NCBI RefSeq assembly: GCF_014643255.1
Contig: NZ_BMJI01000002.1
Span: 172,548 to 236,547, forward strand
Length of the DNA stretch: 64,000 nucleotides
Reading direction: 5' to 3'
From: Tersicoccus solisilvae
GTDB lineage: Bacteria > Actinomycetota > Actinomycetes > Actinomycetales > Micrococcaceae
Part shown: piece by piece, positions 8,821 through 16,859 of the stretch
Position numbering within the stretch: position 1 is the first letter of the stretch
Layout: each line of letters starts with the position of its first letter
The notes under the pieces: generated by a model
Database searches by the model: none
What the model saw: the letters and a program-made list of their open reading frames with translations, nothing else
What the model was told of the DNA's origin: nothing
Position numbers and translations under genes: made by a program

Positions 8821-9600
8821 ATGGCCAACTCCTCCTCGGGCGATTCCATGGTCAACCGCCTCGTGCGCATCATCGAGGCGTTCGACGCCGATCACCGCTC
8901 CCTGAGCGCGGCCGAGCTGGCCCGCCGCGCCGACCTTCCCAGCAGCACCACCTACCGGATCGTGGAGGACCTGCTGGGCGAGTCCCTGCTCGAACGGCAC
9001 GGCCAGCGATTGCGGCTGGGCAATCGGCTCTGGGAACTGGTCTCCCGCGGCTCCCCGGTGCTCGGGCTGCGGGAGGCCGCGCTGCCGTTCATGGAGGACG
9101 TCCAGTCCGTGGTCGGCCACCACACCGCGCTCGGCGTGCTGGACGGGAACGACGTGCTCTACATCGAACGGATCGGCAGCAACGAGATGACGACGAACAT
9201 CGCGCAGGTGGCGCGCCGGCTGCCCGCTCACGGCACGTCCACCGGGCTCGTCCTCACGGCTTTCGCCACCGCGGAAGTGCAGGAGGCGTTCCTGCGGCGC
9301 CGGCTGCCGGCGCTGACCGACACCACCATCACCGACCCGGCCGAGCTGCGGCGCGTCTTCGCCGAGATCCGTCGGACCGGGCACTGCGTGATGCCGGGCT
9401 TGATCGTGCCGGAGTCCACCGGCGTCGCCGTCCCCGTCTTCGACCGCGCGGGGACGGCCGTCGCCGGGCTGAGCGTCATCATCCCGCGGCACGGCGGCCC
9501 GGTCGCCACCTCCGTCACCGCCCTGCGCACCGCCTCACGCGGCATCTCCCGCGCCCTCGGCTGGCATCGTCCCCTCGGCGACGCCGTCCGCCGCCCCTGA
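8821..9600 (+). CDS. IclR family transcriptional regulator
   Basis: The 259-residue protein has an N-terminal winged helix-turn-helix (LSAAELARRADLPSSTTYRIVEDL, split across residues about 22-45) and the IclR effector domain, with YIERIGSNEM, LPAHGTSTGLVLTA and GLSVIIPRHGG. ATG 8821 follows AAAGGAAG. It is transcribed in the same direction as the six-gene catabolic operon that begins 100 bp downstream. IclR proteins usually control adjacent degradative genes, so it is the likely regulator of 9701-16402. Two inverted repeats lie in the intergenic gap. Confidence 0.9.
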   Translation: MANSSSGDSMVNRLVRIIEAFDADHRSLSAAELARRADLPSSTTYRIVEDLLGESLLERHGQRLRLGNRLWELVSRGSPVLGLREAALPFMEDVQSVVGHHTALGVLDGNDVLYIERIGSNEMTTNIAQVARRLPAHGTSTGLVLTAFATAEVQEAFLRRRLPALTDTTITDPAELRRVFAEIRRTGHCVMPGLIVPESTGVAVPVFDRAGTAVAGLSVIIPRHGGPVATSVTALRTASRGISRALGWHRPLGDAVRRP

Positions 9601-9613
9601 GGATCCTGCTCGA

Positions 9614-9630
9614 TTCCCGATGAACGGGAA
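9614..9630. promoter_or_regulatory. short inverted repeat after the IclR gene
   Basis: TTCCCG at 9614-9619 and CGGGAA at 9625-9630 form a perfect inverted repeat around 5 nt. It could be the upstream half of an operator array or a weak terminator of the regulator gene. Confidence 0.4.
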
Positions 9631-9653
9631 GGTGTGACCCAGAGAACACTCCC

Positions 9654-9683
9654 GCCGGAACAGTGGAGCGCATCCGTTCCGGC
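9654..9683. promoter_or_regulatory. candidate IclR operator upstream of catabolic operon
   Basis: GCCGGAAC at 9654-9661 and GTTCCGGC at 9676-9683 are perfect 8-bp arms separated by 14 nt, directly before the ribosome-binding site of the first catabolic gene. GTTCC/GGAAC half-sites are common in operators of IclR-family regulators, and the position fits control by the adjacent IclR protein. Confidence 0.55.
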
Positions 9684-9700
9684 TCGAAGGAGAGTCCTCG

Positions 9701-11365
9701 ATGAAGTACCTGACCGAAGCACCCGCCGGCGACGTCGACGTCCTCGTCCTCGGCTCCGGCGCCGGCGCTCTGACCGCCGCGGCGACCGCGGCGCGCGCCG
9801 GCAAGACCGTCGTCGTGCTGGAGAAGGCGAGCCTGCTCGGCGGCACGAGCGCGATCTCCGGCGGCATGCTCTGGATCGCCGCCAACCACCACGCCCGCGA
9901 GGCCGGCATCGACGACAGCACCGACGCCGCCTCGGCCTACGTGACCGCCATCTCGCGCGGCCGTGGCCGCGCCGAGCTGGTCGACGCGGCCGTCACGTTC
10001 GGCGACGCCATGCTGCGCTTCGCCGAGGACGAGCTGGGTGTCCGGTTCCAGTTCCTGGAGACGTTCCCCGACTACCGCACCGACCTTCCCGGGTCCGTCG
10101 AGACCGGCCGCACCATCGAGCCGCAGCCGGTGAACAGCCACGCGCTGCTCGGCGGCCTGGCCGCCCACGTGCGCTCCGACGGGCGCGCCCCCTTCACCAT
10201 GCAGGAGTACGAGCGGTGGGGCGCCTTCACCCGGTTCCCCTGGGACGAGCTCGCCGAGCGGGAACGGACCGGCATGGTCGCCAAGGGCCGGGCGCTGGTG
10301 ACGATGCTCCTCGCCGCCGCCGTGCGGGAGGGCGTGCACGTCGCCGTCGAGGCCCGCGGCGAGCGGCTCGTCGTCGACGGCGGACGGGTCGCCGGCGTCG
10401 TCCTGGACACCGGCGAGCGCCTCCTGGCGACGGACGCCGTCGTCATCGGCACCGGCGGCTTCGAGTGGGACACGGCACTGGCCGACTCGCTGCTCGCCAG
10501 CCGCCTCTTCACGATGTGCTCACCTCCGACCAACGAGGGCGACGGCCTGCGCATGGCGCAGCGGATCGGCGCCCAGACCCGCGGCACGCGCGAGGCCTGG
10601 TGGGCTCCCATGGCCGTCACCGGCGACACCCGCGACGGCCGTCCCATCGGCACGCTGCTCCGGTTCGAGCGGCAGGGACCGGGATCGATCATGGTCAACC
10701 GCGACGGCCGGCGCTTCGCGAACGAGTCGCAGAACTACAACGACCTGGCTCGCGCCCTGCAGTCCTGGGACTCGCCGAACAACCGCACCCTGAACACCCC
10801 GGCGCACGTGATCATCGACCAGCAGTACCTCGACACCTACGGGCTGCTGGCCCACCGGGCGGGGGAGCCCACCCCCGCGCACCTGGTCGAGGCGGACACC
10901 CTCGAGGAGCTCGCCGAGCGCATCGGGGTGCCGGCGGAGACCCTGGTCGCCACCGTCGACCGGTTCAACCAGCACGCCGCCCGGGGCGAGGACCCGGACT
11001 TCCACCGCGGGGAGACGGCCTACGACCGGTACTGGGGCGACGCGGAGAACCCCTGGCCCAACCCGTCCCTCGCCCCGCTGGCGCGCGGCCCGTTCTACGC
11101 CCTCGAGGTGGTCAACGGCGCGTTCGGCACCAGCGGCGGCATCGCCACCGACGGGCGGGCCAGGGTGCTCGACGTCGACGGCGCACCGATCGCCGGCCTG
11201 TTCGCCGTCGGCAACGCCACCGAGAGCGCCTACGCGGCCGGGTACCCCGGCGCGGGCGCCACCCTCGGCCCGCTCATGACCATGGGCTACCTGGCCGGGC
11301 GGACCATCAGCGGGCAGCCGGTGGCCCAGGACGACGCCGACGCGCTCGCGGGAGCGGCACGATGA
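9701..11365 (+). CDS. FAD-dependent dehydrogenase, KSTD/fumarate-reductase family
   Basis: The 554-residue flavoprotein starts with a dinucleotide-binding VLVLGSGAGALTAA motif and LLGGTSAISGGMLW, and ends with FGTSGGIATDGRARVL, LFAVGNATES and YPGAGATLGPLMTMGYLAG. These C-terminal motifs are characteristic of 3-ketosteroid delta-dehydrogenases and related enzymes that introduce C=C bonds next to a ring ketone using FAD. No signal peptide or heme-binding segment is present, so it is a soluble cytoplasmic desaturase or reductase. GAAGGAGAG precedes ATG 9701. It overlaps the next gene by 4 nt. The ring substrate is inferred only from context. Confidence 0.85.
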   Translation: MKYLTEAPAGDVDVLVLGSGAGALTAAATAARAGKTVVVLEKASLLGGTSAISGGMLWIAANHHAREAGIDDSTDAASAYVTAISRGRGRAELVDAAVTFGDAMLRFAEDELGVRFQFLETFPDYRTDLPGSVETGRTIEPQPVNSHALLGGLAAHVRSDGRAPFTMQEYERWGAFTRFPWDELAERERTGMVAKGRALVTMLLAAAVREGVHVAVEARGERLVVDGGRVAGVVLDTGERLLATDAVVIGTGGFEWDTALADSLLASRLFTMCSPPTNEGDGLRMAQRIGAQTRGTREAWWAPMAVTGDTRDGRPIGTLLRFERQGPGSIMVNRDGRRFANESQNYNDLARALQSWDSPNNRTLNTPAHVIIDQQYLDTYGLLAHRAGEPTPAHLVEADTLEELAERIGVPAETLVATVDRFNQHAARGEDPDFHRGETAYDRYWGDAENPWPNPSLAPLARGPFYALEVVNGAFGTSGGIATDGRARVLDVDGAPIAGLFAVGNATESAYAAGYPGAGATLGPLMTMGYLAGRTISGQPVAQDDADALAGAAR

Positions 11366-11667
11366 TCCGCCACACCGTCCTCTTCCGGTTCAAGCCCGAC
11401 TTCCCGGACGAGCAGCGCGCGGCCTGGACCACCGGCCTGGACCGGATGCGGGGCCACGTCCCGGGCCTGCTCGCCCTGACCCACGGAGCGAACGTCATCG
11501 CCTCGGCGCGGGCCTTCGACTATGCCATCGTCGCGGACTTCGCCTCCGTGGACGACATCGCGGTGTACGACACCCATCCGCTGCACGAACCGCTCAAGCA
11601 GTACTCCCTCCCCAACAGCGAGCAGATTCTCGCCGTCGACTTCGAGATCCCCGAGGACGCCTCATGA
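11362..11667 (+). CDS. Dabb (stress-responsive alpha-beta barrel) family protein
   Basis: The 101-residue protein begins MIRHTVLFRFKPDF and has FDYAIVADFASVDDIAVYDTHP, the typical strands of the dimeric alpha-beta barrel (Dabb) family. It overlaps both neighbours by ATGA, so it is tightly co-translated. Dabb proteins in catabolic operons are small, sometimes acting as cyclases, lyases or binding proteins; no catalytic role can be claimed here. Its position between a flavoprotein and the transporter suggests it handles a pathway intermediate. Confidence 0.88.
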   Translation: MIRHTVLFRFKPDFPDEQRAAWTTGLDRMRGHVPGLLALTHGANVIASARAFDYAIVADFASVDDIAVYDTHPLHEPLKQYSLPNSEQILAVDFEIPEDAS

Positions 11668-13031
11668 GCACCACCGCCCGCTCCGCCACCGCAACGACCG
11701 CCGCAACGACGGCGACCTCCGGCTCACCGGACCCCGTCATCCCTGCGAAGACTCCGCGGAAGGCCGCGCTCGCGTCCTTCCTCGGCTCGACGCTCGAGTA
11801 CTACGACTTCTTCATCTACGGCACCGCCGCGGCGCTCGTGTTCCCGGCCCTGTTCTTCCCGGCCGACGCGCCCGCCGTCGGCCTGGTCGCCGCCTTCGCC
11901 ACGTTCGGCGTCGCCTACGTCGCCCGGCCGCTGGGCGGCATGGTGATGGGCCACTTCGGGGACCGGCTCGGCCGGAAGAACGTCCTGCTGGTGACCCTGT
12001 GCCTGATGGGGCTGGCGTCGCTCGGCATCGGGTTCCTGCCGACCTACGACGCCGTCGGCGTGCTCGCCCCCGTGCTGCTGACCCTCGGCCGCCTGATCCA
12101 GGGGTTCTCCGCCGGCGCCGAGTCGGCCGGCGCCTCCACCCTCACGCTCGAGCACTCGCCCGAGGGCCGCCGCGCGTTCTTCACCTCCTTCGTGATGACC
12201 GGCTATGCGGCCGGCATGGTGCTGGCGACCCTCGTCTTCGTCCCGATCACCGCGCTGCCGAAGGACCAGCTGATGGCGTGGGGCTGGCGCGTGCCGTTCT
12301 GGTGCTCCGTCGTCGTCCTCGCGATCGCCTACTGGGTACGGACCCGGCTCGACGAGACGCCCGTCTTCGAGGAGGCCCGCGAGGAGGGCGAGGTGCGCAA
12401 GCTCCCCCTCGGTCAGGTGCTCCGCCACCAGCCCGGCGCCGTCGTCCGCGTGCTCTTCATGTCGATCTTCTCCGTGATGCAGACGATCTTCACGGTCTTC
12501 GGCCTCTCCTACGCCACCGCCCAGGGCGGACTCGACCGCGGCGCGATCCTGACCATCAACGCCGTCACCATCGGCCTGTCGATCCTCGCCATGCCCGCCC
12601 TCGCCACGCTCTCGGACCGGGTGGGACGGAAGCCGCTGCTGATCGCCTCGATGCTCGGCTGCGCGGTGGCCCTGTTCCTCTACTTCGGCGCGCTGGGCAC
12701 CGGGAGCCTTCTGGTGGCGTTCCTGGCCAGTGTCCTGTTCATGACCGTCCTGTACTCGGGCTTCAACGGCCTGTGGCCCGGGTTCTTCGCCGAGCAGTTC
12801 GCGGCTCCCGTCCGGTACACGGGCATGGCGCTGGGCAACCAGCTCGGCCTCGTCGTCGCCGGCTTCGGCCCGCTCATCGGCGGCCTGCTGATGACGAGCG
12901 GGCCCGTCGGCTGGGTGCCGGTGGCCGTCTTCGGGGCCGCCTGCGCGATCGCCGCGGCGATCGCCGTCATCGCTTCGCCCGAGACCGCCCGCACCCCCAT
13001 CGACGAGCTCGGCGCCCCCGCCCGACGCTGA
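11664..13031 (+). CDS. MFS transporter, metabolite:H+ symporter (MHS) type
   Basis: The 455-residue protein has twelve predicted hydrophobic segments and MHS-family signatures: LGSTLEYYDFFIYGTAAALVF at the first helix, RPLGGMVMGHFGDRLGRKN in loop 2-3, GRLIQGFSAGAESAG in helix 4 and a second DRVGRKP loop in the C half. MHS transporters import organic acids such as shikimate, alpha-ketoglutarate or protocatechuate-like compounds with protons. Lying inside the catabolic operon, it probably imports the starting carboxylic acid. The start overlaps the Dabb stop by 4 nt. Confidence 0.9.
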   Translation: MSTTARSATATTAATTATSGSPDPVIPAKTPRKAALASFLGSTLEYYDFFIYGTAAALVFPALFFPADAPAVGLVAAFATFGVAYVARPLGGMVMGHFGDRLGRKNVLLVTLCLMGLASLGIGFLPTYDAVGVLAPVLLTLGRLIQGFSAGAESAGASTLTLEHSPEGRRAFFTSFVMTGYAAGMVLATLVFVPITALPKDQLMAWGWRVPFWCSVVVLAIAYWVRTRLDETPVFEEAREEGEVRKLPLGQVLRHQPGAVVRVLFMSIFSVMQTIFTVFGLSYATAQGGLDRGAILTINAVTIGLSILAMPALATLSDRVGRKPLLIASMLGCAVALFLYFGALGTGSLLVAFLASVLFMTVLYSGFNGLWPGFFAEQFAAPVRYTGMALGNQLGLVVAGFGPLIGGLLMTSGPVGWVPVAVFGAACAIAAAIAVIASPETARTPIDELGAPARR

Positions 13032-13076
13032 CCGACACGACCCTTTCCACCACCGACAACAGGGAGTCATCGACTG

Positions 13077-14882
13077 ATGTCACCACGAACCGCCACCACC
13101 GGAACCACGAGCGGAAAGACCACCGAGAAGAGCACCGTCTGCGACGTCCTCGTCGTGGGCTCCGGCGCCGCCGGCATGGCCGCCGCGCTGAAGGCCGCCA
13201 GCCAGGGCCTGAGTGTGATCGTCGCCGAGAAGGAGCAGTACGTCGGCGGGACGACGGCGATCTCCGCCGGCTGGGCCTGGGTGCCCGGCAACCGTGCGGG
13301 CACCGAGGCGGGGGACACCCGCGAGGCGGTCGAGACCTACCTGCGGAATCTCGCCCCGGACACCTACAACGCCGACGGCGTCGCCGACTTCCTCGACAAT
13401 GTTCCCGAGGCGCTGGAGTTCTTCGAGCGCGAGACCGACGTCTCCTTCGTCTACCCGGACAAGGCGCCGGACTACCAGATGGACCTGCCCGGCGCCCGGC
13501 TCGGCGGCCGCGCGATCCTCCCGACGGACACCGATGCCCGGATCCTCGGCGACAAGCGCCTGCTGATGCAGCCCTACCTGTCCTCCTACACCGTGTTCGG
13601 CTACATGCCCCAGGTGGGGCCGGACATCAACGAGTTCTTCCACGTCAACCAGTCGGTGACGTCCTTCGTCTACGTGGCGCGGAAGTTGCTGCGCACCTGG
13701 GTCGACGCCGCCCGTTACCGTCGCCCGGTGCTCCGGTCCAACGGCAACGCGCTGATGACGCTGATGGTCAAGAGCGCGCTCGACGCCGGGGTCCGGCTGT
13801 GGGAGTCCACGCCGGTCGAGTCCCTCACCCGGGGCGACGACGGCGCGGTCACCGGGGCGGTGCTCGGCGGCGACCGGGCGGGCCGGGTCGAGGCCCGGCT
13901 CGGCGTCATCCTCGCCGCCGGCGGCTTCTCCGGCGACGCCGAGCTGCGTCGCCGGTACTTCCCGCACGACGCGGGCGGTGACGACCACTTCACGCCGACC
14001 GTGGGTCACGGCGGCGACGCGGCCCGGATGGCGATGGCCGCCGGCGGGCACATCGACGACGGCGTCTCCTCCGTCGGCTCCTGGGCGCCCGTGACCGTGT
14101 TCCGGTACCGCGACGGGCGGCGGCGTCTCTTCCCGCATCTGCGGGCCATCGGCCTGCCGGGCCTGGTGGCCGTCGACCGGCACGGAAAGCGGTTCGGCAA
14201 CGAGGCGCTGAGCTACCACGACTTCGGCGGCACGATGATCGCGCACGACGCCGACGAGGACGGCACCTACGGGTTCGTCATCGCCGACGCGAAGGCCATG
14301 CACAAGTACGGCATCGGCTACGCGAAGCCCTGGCCCATGCCGCGCGGCTACTTCTACCGGACGGGCTACCTGGTCCGCGGGGAGACGCTCGCCGACCTGG
14401 CCGGCAAACTCGGCATGGACCCGGCCGAGCTCGAGCAGACCATCGGCACCTTCAACCGCGGCGCCGTCGAGGGCGTCGACGCCGAGTTCGGGCGCGGCTC
14501 CACCGAGTACAACCACTTCCGGGGCGACCTGGAGCACCGGCCGAATCCGAACCTGGCCGCACTCGACAAGGGTCCCTACTACGCCGCGAAGATCCAGATG
14601 GGCGATCTCGGCACGTTCGCCGGCGTTGCGGTGGACCGGGACAACGTCGTCGTCACCGCGGAGGGCGCGCCCATCCCGGGCCTGTTCGCCGTGGGCGCCG
14701 CCGCCCGGAGCGTGTTCGGCGGCGGCTACCCGGGGTACGGGTCGCACATCGGTGCGGCCCTGGTGTTCGGCTACCGGGCCGGCCGGGACGTCGCCCGGCT
14801 CGCCGCGGAGCGCCGGGGCGGCAGTGCCGCCGGTCGCGGAGCGCAGGTCGCCGCGGACGTCTCCGAGGGGGGCGCCCGATGA
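13077..14882 (+). CDS. second FAD-dependent dehydrogenase, KSTD-like
   Basis: The 601-residue flavoprotein has an N-terminal VLVVGSGAAGMAAALKA dinucleotide site and YVGGTTAISAGWAWVPGN, and a C-terminal LFAVGAAARSVFGGGYPGYGSHIGAALVFGYRAG stretch broken over residues about 540-580. It is a diverged paralogue of the enzyme at 9701-11365, about 50 residues longer. Two such flavoproteins in one operon suggest two consecutive desaturations of one ring, or action on two intermediates. ATG 13077 follows AGGGAG at longer than usual spacing, so the start is less certain. It overlaps the SDR downstream by 4 nt. Confidence 0.83.
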   Translation: MSPRTATTGTTSGKTTEKSTVCDVLVVGSGAAGMAAALKAASQGLSVIVAEKEQYVGGTTAISAGWAWVPGNRAGTEAGDTREAVETYLRNLAPDTYNADGVADFLDNVPEALEFFERETDVSFVYPDKAPDYQMDLPGARLGGRAILPTDTDARILGDKRLLMQPYLSSYTVFGYMPQVGPDINEFFHVNQSVTSFVYVARKLLRTWVDAARYRRPVLRSNGNALMTLMVKSALDAGVRLWESTPVESLTRGDDGAVTGAVLGGDRAGRVEARLGVILAAGGFSGDAELRRRYFPHDAGGDDHFTPTVGHGGDAARMAMAAGGHIDDGVSSVGSWAPVTVFRYRDGRRRLFPHLRAIGLPGLVAVDRHGKRFGNEALSYHDFGGTMIAHDADEDGTYGFVIADAKAMHKYGIGYAKPWPMPRGYFYRTGYLVRGETLADLAGKLGMDPAELEQTIGTFNRGAVEGVDAEFGRGSTEYNHFRGDLEHRPNPNLAALDKGPYYAAKIQMGDLGTFAGVAVDRDNVVVTAEGAPIPGLFAVGAAARSVFGGGYPGYGSHIGAALVFGYRAGRDVARLAAERRGGSAAGRGAQVAADVSEGGAR

Positions 14883-15640
14883 GCGCGGACCGGGTGGAGG
14901 GCAAGGTCGTGCTCATCTCCGGGGCGGCGCGGGGGATGGGGGCGTCACACGCCCGCGTCCTCGCCGCACACGGGGCTCGGGTGGTGATCGGCGACCTGCT
15001 CGAGGAGGAAGGGCGGGCGCTCGCCGCGGAGATCGGCGCTATCGCTGGTGACGACGTCGCGCTGTTCGTGCCCCTGGACGTCACCGACCATGCGAGCTGG
15101 ACGGCCGCGGTGGCGGCGACCGTCGACCGGTTCGGCCGGCTCGACGTGCTGGTGAACAACGCGGGCATCTTCACCCGCGGCAGCGTGGAGGACGCCGACG
15201 TGGACGAGTGGCGGCGGACCATCGACATCGACCTGACCGGTAACTTCCTCGGCATGAAGGCCGCCGTCCCGGCGATGAAGGCCGAGGGCGGCTCGATCAT
15301 CAACATCTCCTCCATCGCCGGGCTGGTCGGCTTCAAGAACCGGGCGGCGTATGCCGCGGCGAAGTGGGGCGTCCAGGGGCTGACGAAGACGAGTGCCCTG
15401 GACCTCGGACCGTACGGGATCCGGGTCAACTCGGTGCACCCCGGGTCGGTCCGGACGCCGCTGACGGCGGACCTGGAGCGAGGCTTCGGCCAGATCCCGC
15501 TGGGCCGGGACGCGGACGTCACCGAGATCTCGGACCTCATTCTCTACCTGGCCTCCGACGAGTCCCGGTTCATGACCGGTGCCTCGCTCGCGATCGACGG
15601 CGGCGAGACCGCGGGGAACCACCTCCGGGAGGACGCGTAG
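14879..15640 (+). CDS. SDR family oxidoreductase, hydroxysteroid-dehydrogenase-like
   Basis: The 253-residue classical SDR has SGAARGMGASHARVLAAHGA, LVNNAGIF, IINISSIAGL and YAAAKWGVQGLTK. The GAARGMG variant and the WGVQGLTK motif match the group containing 3-alpha/20-beta-hydroxysteroid dehydrogenases and other ring-alcohol dehydrogenases. It overlaps the flavoprotein stop by ATGA and the next SDR follows with no gap. Likely role: interconversion of a ring hydroxyl and ketone before desaturation (inference from context). Confidence 0.88.
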   Translation: MSADRVEGKVVLISGAARGMGASHARVLAAHGARVVIGDLLEEEGRALAAEIGAIAGDDVALFVPLDVTDHASWTAAVAATVDRFGRLDVLVNNAGIFTRGSVEDADVDEWRRTIDIDLTGNFLGMKAAVPAMKAEGGSIINISSIAGLVGFKNRAAYAAAKWGVQGLTKTSALDLGPYGIRVNSVHPGSVRTPLTADLERGFGQIPLGRDADVTEISDLILYLASDESRFMTGASLAIDGGETAGNHLREDA

Positions 15641-16402
15641 ATGACGAACGCACCGGCTCTCGACTTCGCCGGGCGCACCGCGGTGGTCACGGGAGCCGCC
15701 TCGGGTATCGGCCGGGCCACCGCATGCCTGCTCGCCGAGCGTGGCGCCGCCGTCGTGATCGGCGACGTCGCCGAGGCGGCCCGAACGGTGGCGGCCGAGC
15801 TCACCGAGGCGGGTCACCGGGCACTCTTCGTCCGCACCGACGTGACGGACGAGGCGTCGACGGCGGCGCTGATGGACGCGGCGGCGAGCGCGTTCGGTGG
15901 CGTGGACGTCCTCGTCGCCAACGCGGGCATCGCCGAGCCGAAGGCGCCGCTGCACGCGCTCGACGTGACGGCGTGGCGACGGGTGATCGACATCGACCTG
16001 ACCGGGGTCGCCCTGTGCGGCAAGCACGCGCTGCGGCACATGGTCGAGGCCGGCCGCGGGTCGATCGTCAACGTGTCCTCGATCCTCGGGACGGTCGGCC
16101 AGGCGAACAGCGGCGCATACTGCGCCGCGAAGGCCGCCGTCGCGAACCTCACCCGCTCCACGGCGGTGACCTACGCGGCGTCCGGGATCCGGGTCAACGC
16201 CGTCGCGCCCGGCTACGCCGACACGCCGCTGGTCGCCGGACTGCCGGAGGCGGTGCGCGGCTCGATGGTGGCCAGGCAGCCGATCGGGCGGCTCGCCCGG
16301 CCGGAGGAGATCGCCGAGGCCATCGCGTTCCTCGCCTCGGACGCGGCCTCGTTCGTCGTGGGCGCGGTGCTGGCGGTGGACGGCGGGTACACGGCGGTGT
16401 GA
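15641..16402 (+). CDS. SDR family oxidoreductase
   Basis: The 253-residue classical SDR has VTGAASGIGRATACLLAERGA, ANAGIAEPKAPLHA, IVNVSSILGTVGQ and YCAAKAAVANLTR, so the Ser-Tyr-Lys catalytic set is intact. Its ATG immediately follows the TAG of the preceding SDR, so it is the last gene of the operon. It shares a fold but not high similarity with its neighbour; two SDRs may act on two stereoisomers or on two successive alcohols. Confidence 0.88.
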   Translation: MTNAPALDFAGRTAVVTGAASGIGRATACLLAERGAAVVIGDVAEAARTVAAELTEAGHRALFVRTDVTDEASTAALMDAAASAFGGVDVLVANAGIAEPKAPLHALDVTAWRRVIDIDLTGVALCGKHALRHMVEAGRGSIVNVSSILGTVGQANSGAYCAAKAAVANLTRSTAVTYAASGIRVNAVAPGYADTPLVAGLPEAVRGSMVARQPIGRLARPEEIAEAIAFLASDAASFVVGAVLAVDGGYTAV

Positions 16403-16417
16403 TCCGGCTGCCGGCCG

Positions 16418-16687
16418 TCACCCCGCGGAGGTCTGCGCTTTCGACCAGTCCTGCGGGATCCAGTTCCCGACGAGATTGCCGATGATCAGCGTCTTCGCCT
16501 CCGCGTCGAACAGGTGGACGACGCCCTCGCGCATCGTGGCGGACAGTGCGGCGAAGGCGGGGGCCGAGACCGGCAGCACGTGCCGCGTGCCGTCCTCGGT
16601 GACGACGAGGAGGTCGAACTCCTCCCCGCCGGCCCAGTTGGCGTTGATGTACTGCACGCGCTGCGTCTGGGCGCTGGCTCCGCTCAT
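16418..16687 (-). CDS. small hypothetical protein
   Basis: I do not recognise this 89-residue protein. It has no signal peptide or membrane segment and is acidic to neutral, with a plausible beta-rich core (FDLLVVTEDGTRHVLPVSA) and a short C-terminal tail (NWIPQDWSKAQTSAG). Its ATG is preceded by AGGAAGAGG, which supports it as a real gene. It is convergent with the catabolic operon (15 bp between stops). No function is proposed. Confidence 0.65.
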   Translation of the reverse strand: MSGASAQTQRVQYINANWAGGEEFDLLVVTEDGTRHVLPVSAPAFAALSATMREGVVHLFDAEAKTLIIGNLVGNWIPQDWSKAQTSAG

Positions 16688-16786
16688 GGTCCGGCCTCTT
16701 CCTGGTCGACGGTGCGGACGGTGCCGGCGGTGGCCGACCGGTTCAGCCTGTCCCTCGGCGGCCCCGCCGTCCAGCCCCGCCGTCCA

Positions 16787-16841
16787 CCCCCGTCGGCCCG
16801 GCCCCGTCGGCCCGGCCGGGGGCCCGGTCGGCCCGGCCGGG
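16787..16841. repeat. GC-only imperfect tandem repeat with hairpin potential
   Basis: Three tandem copies of a CCCGTCGGCCCGG-like unit lie between the 3' end of the thioredoxin-reductase-like gene and the promoter side of the small gene at 16418. The palindromic CCCGGCCGGG blocks can form strong hairpins, so this may act as a terminator for the minus-strand reductase gene. The remaining intergenic sequence shows nothing else. Confidence 0.5.
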
Positions 16842-16859
16842 AGGCTGCCCGGATCGCGA

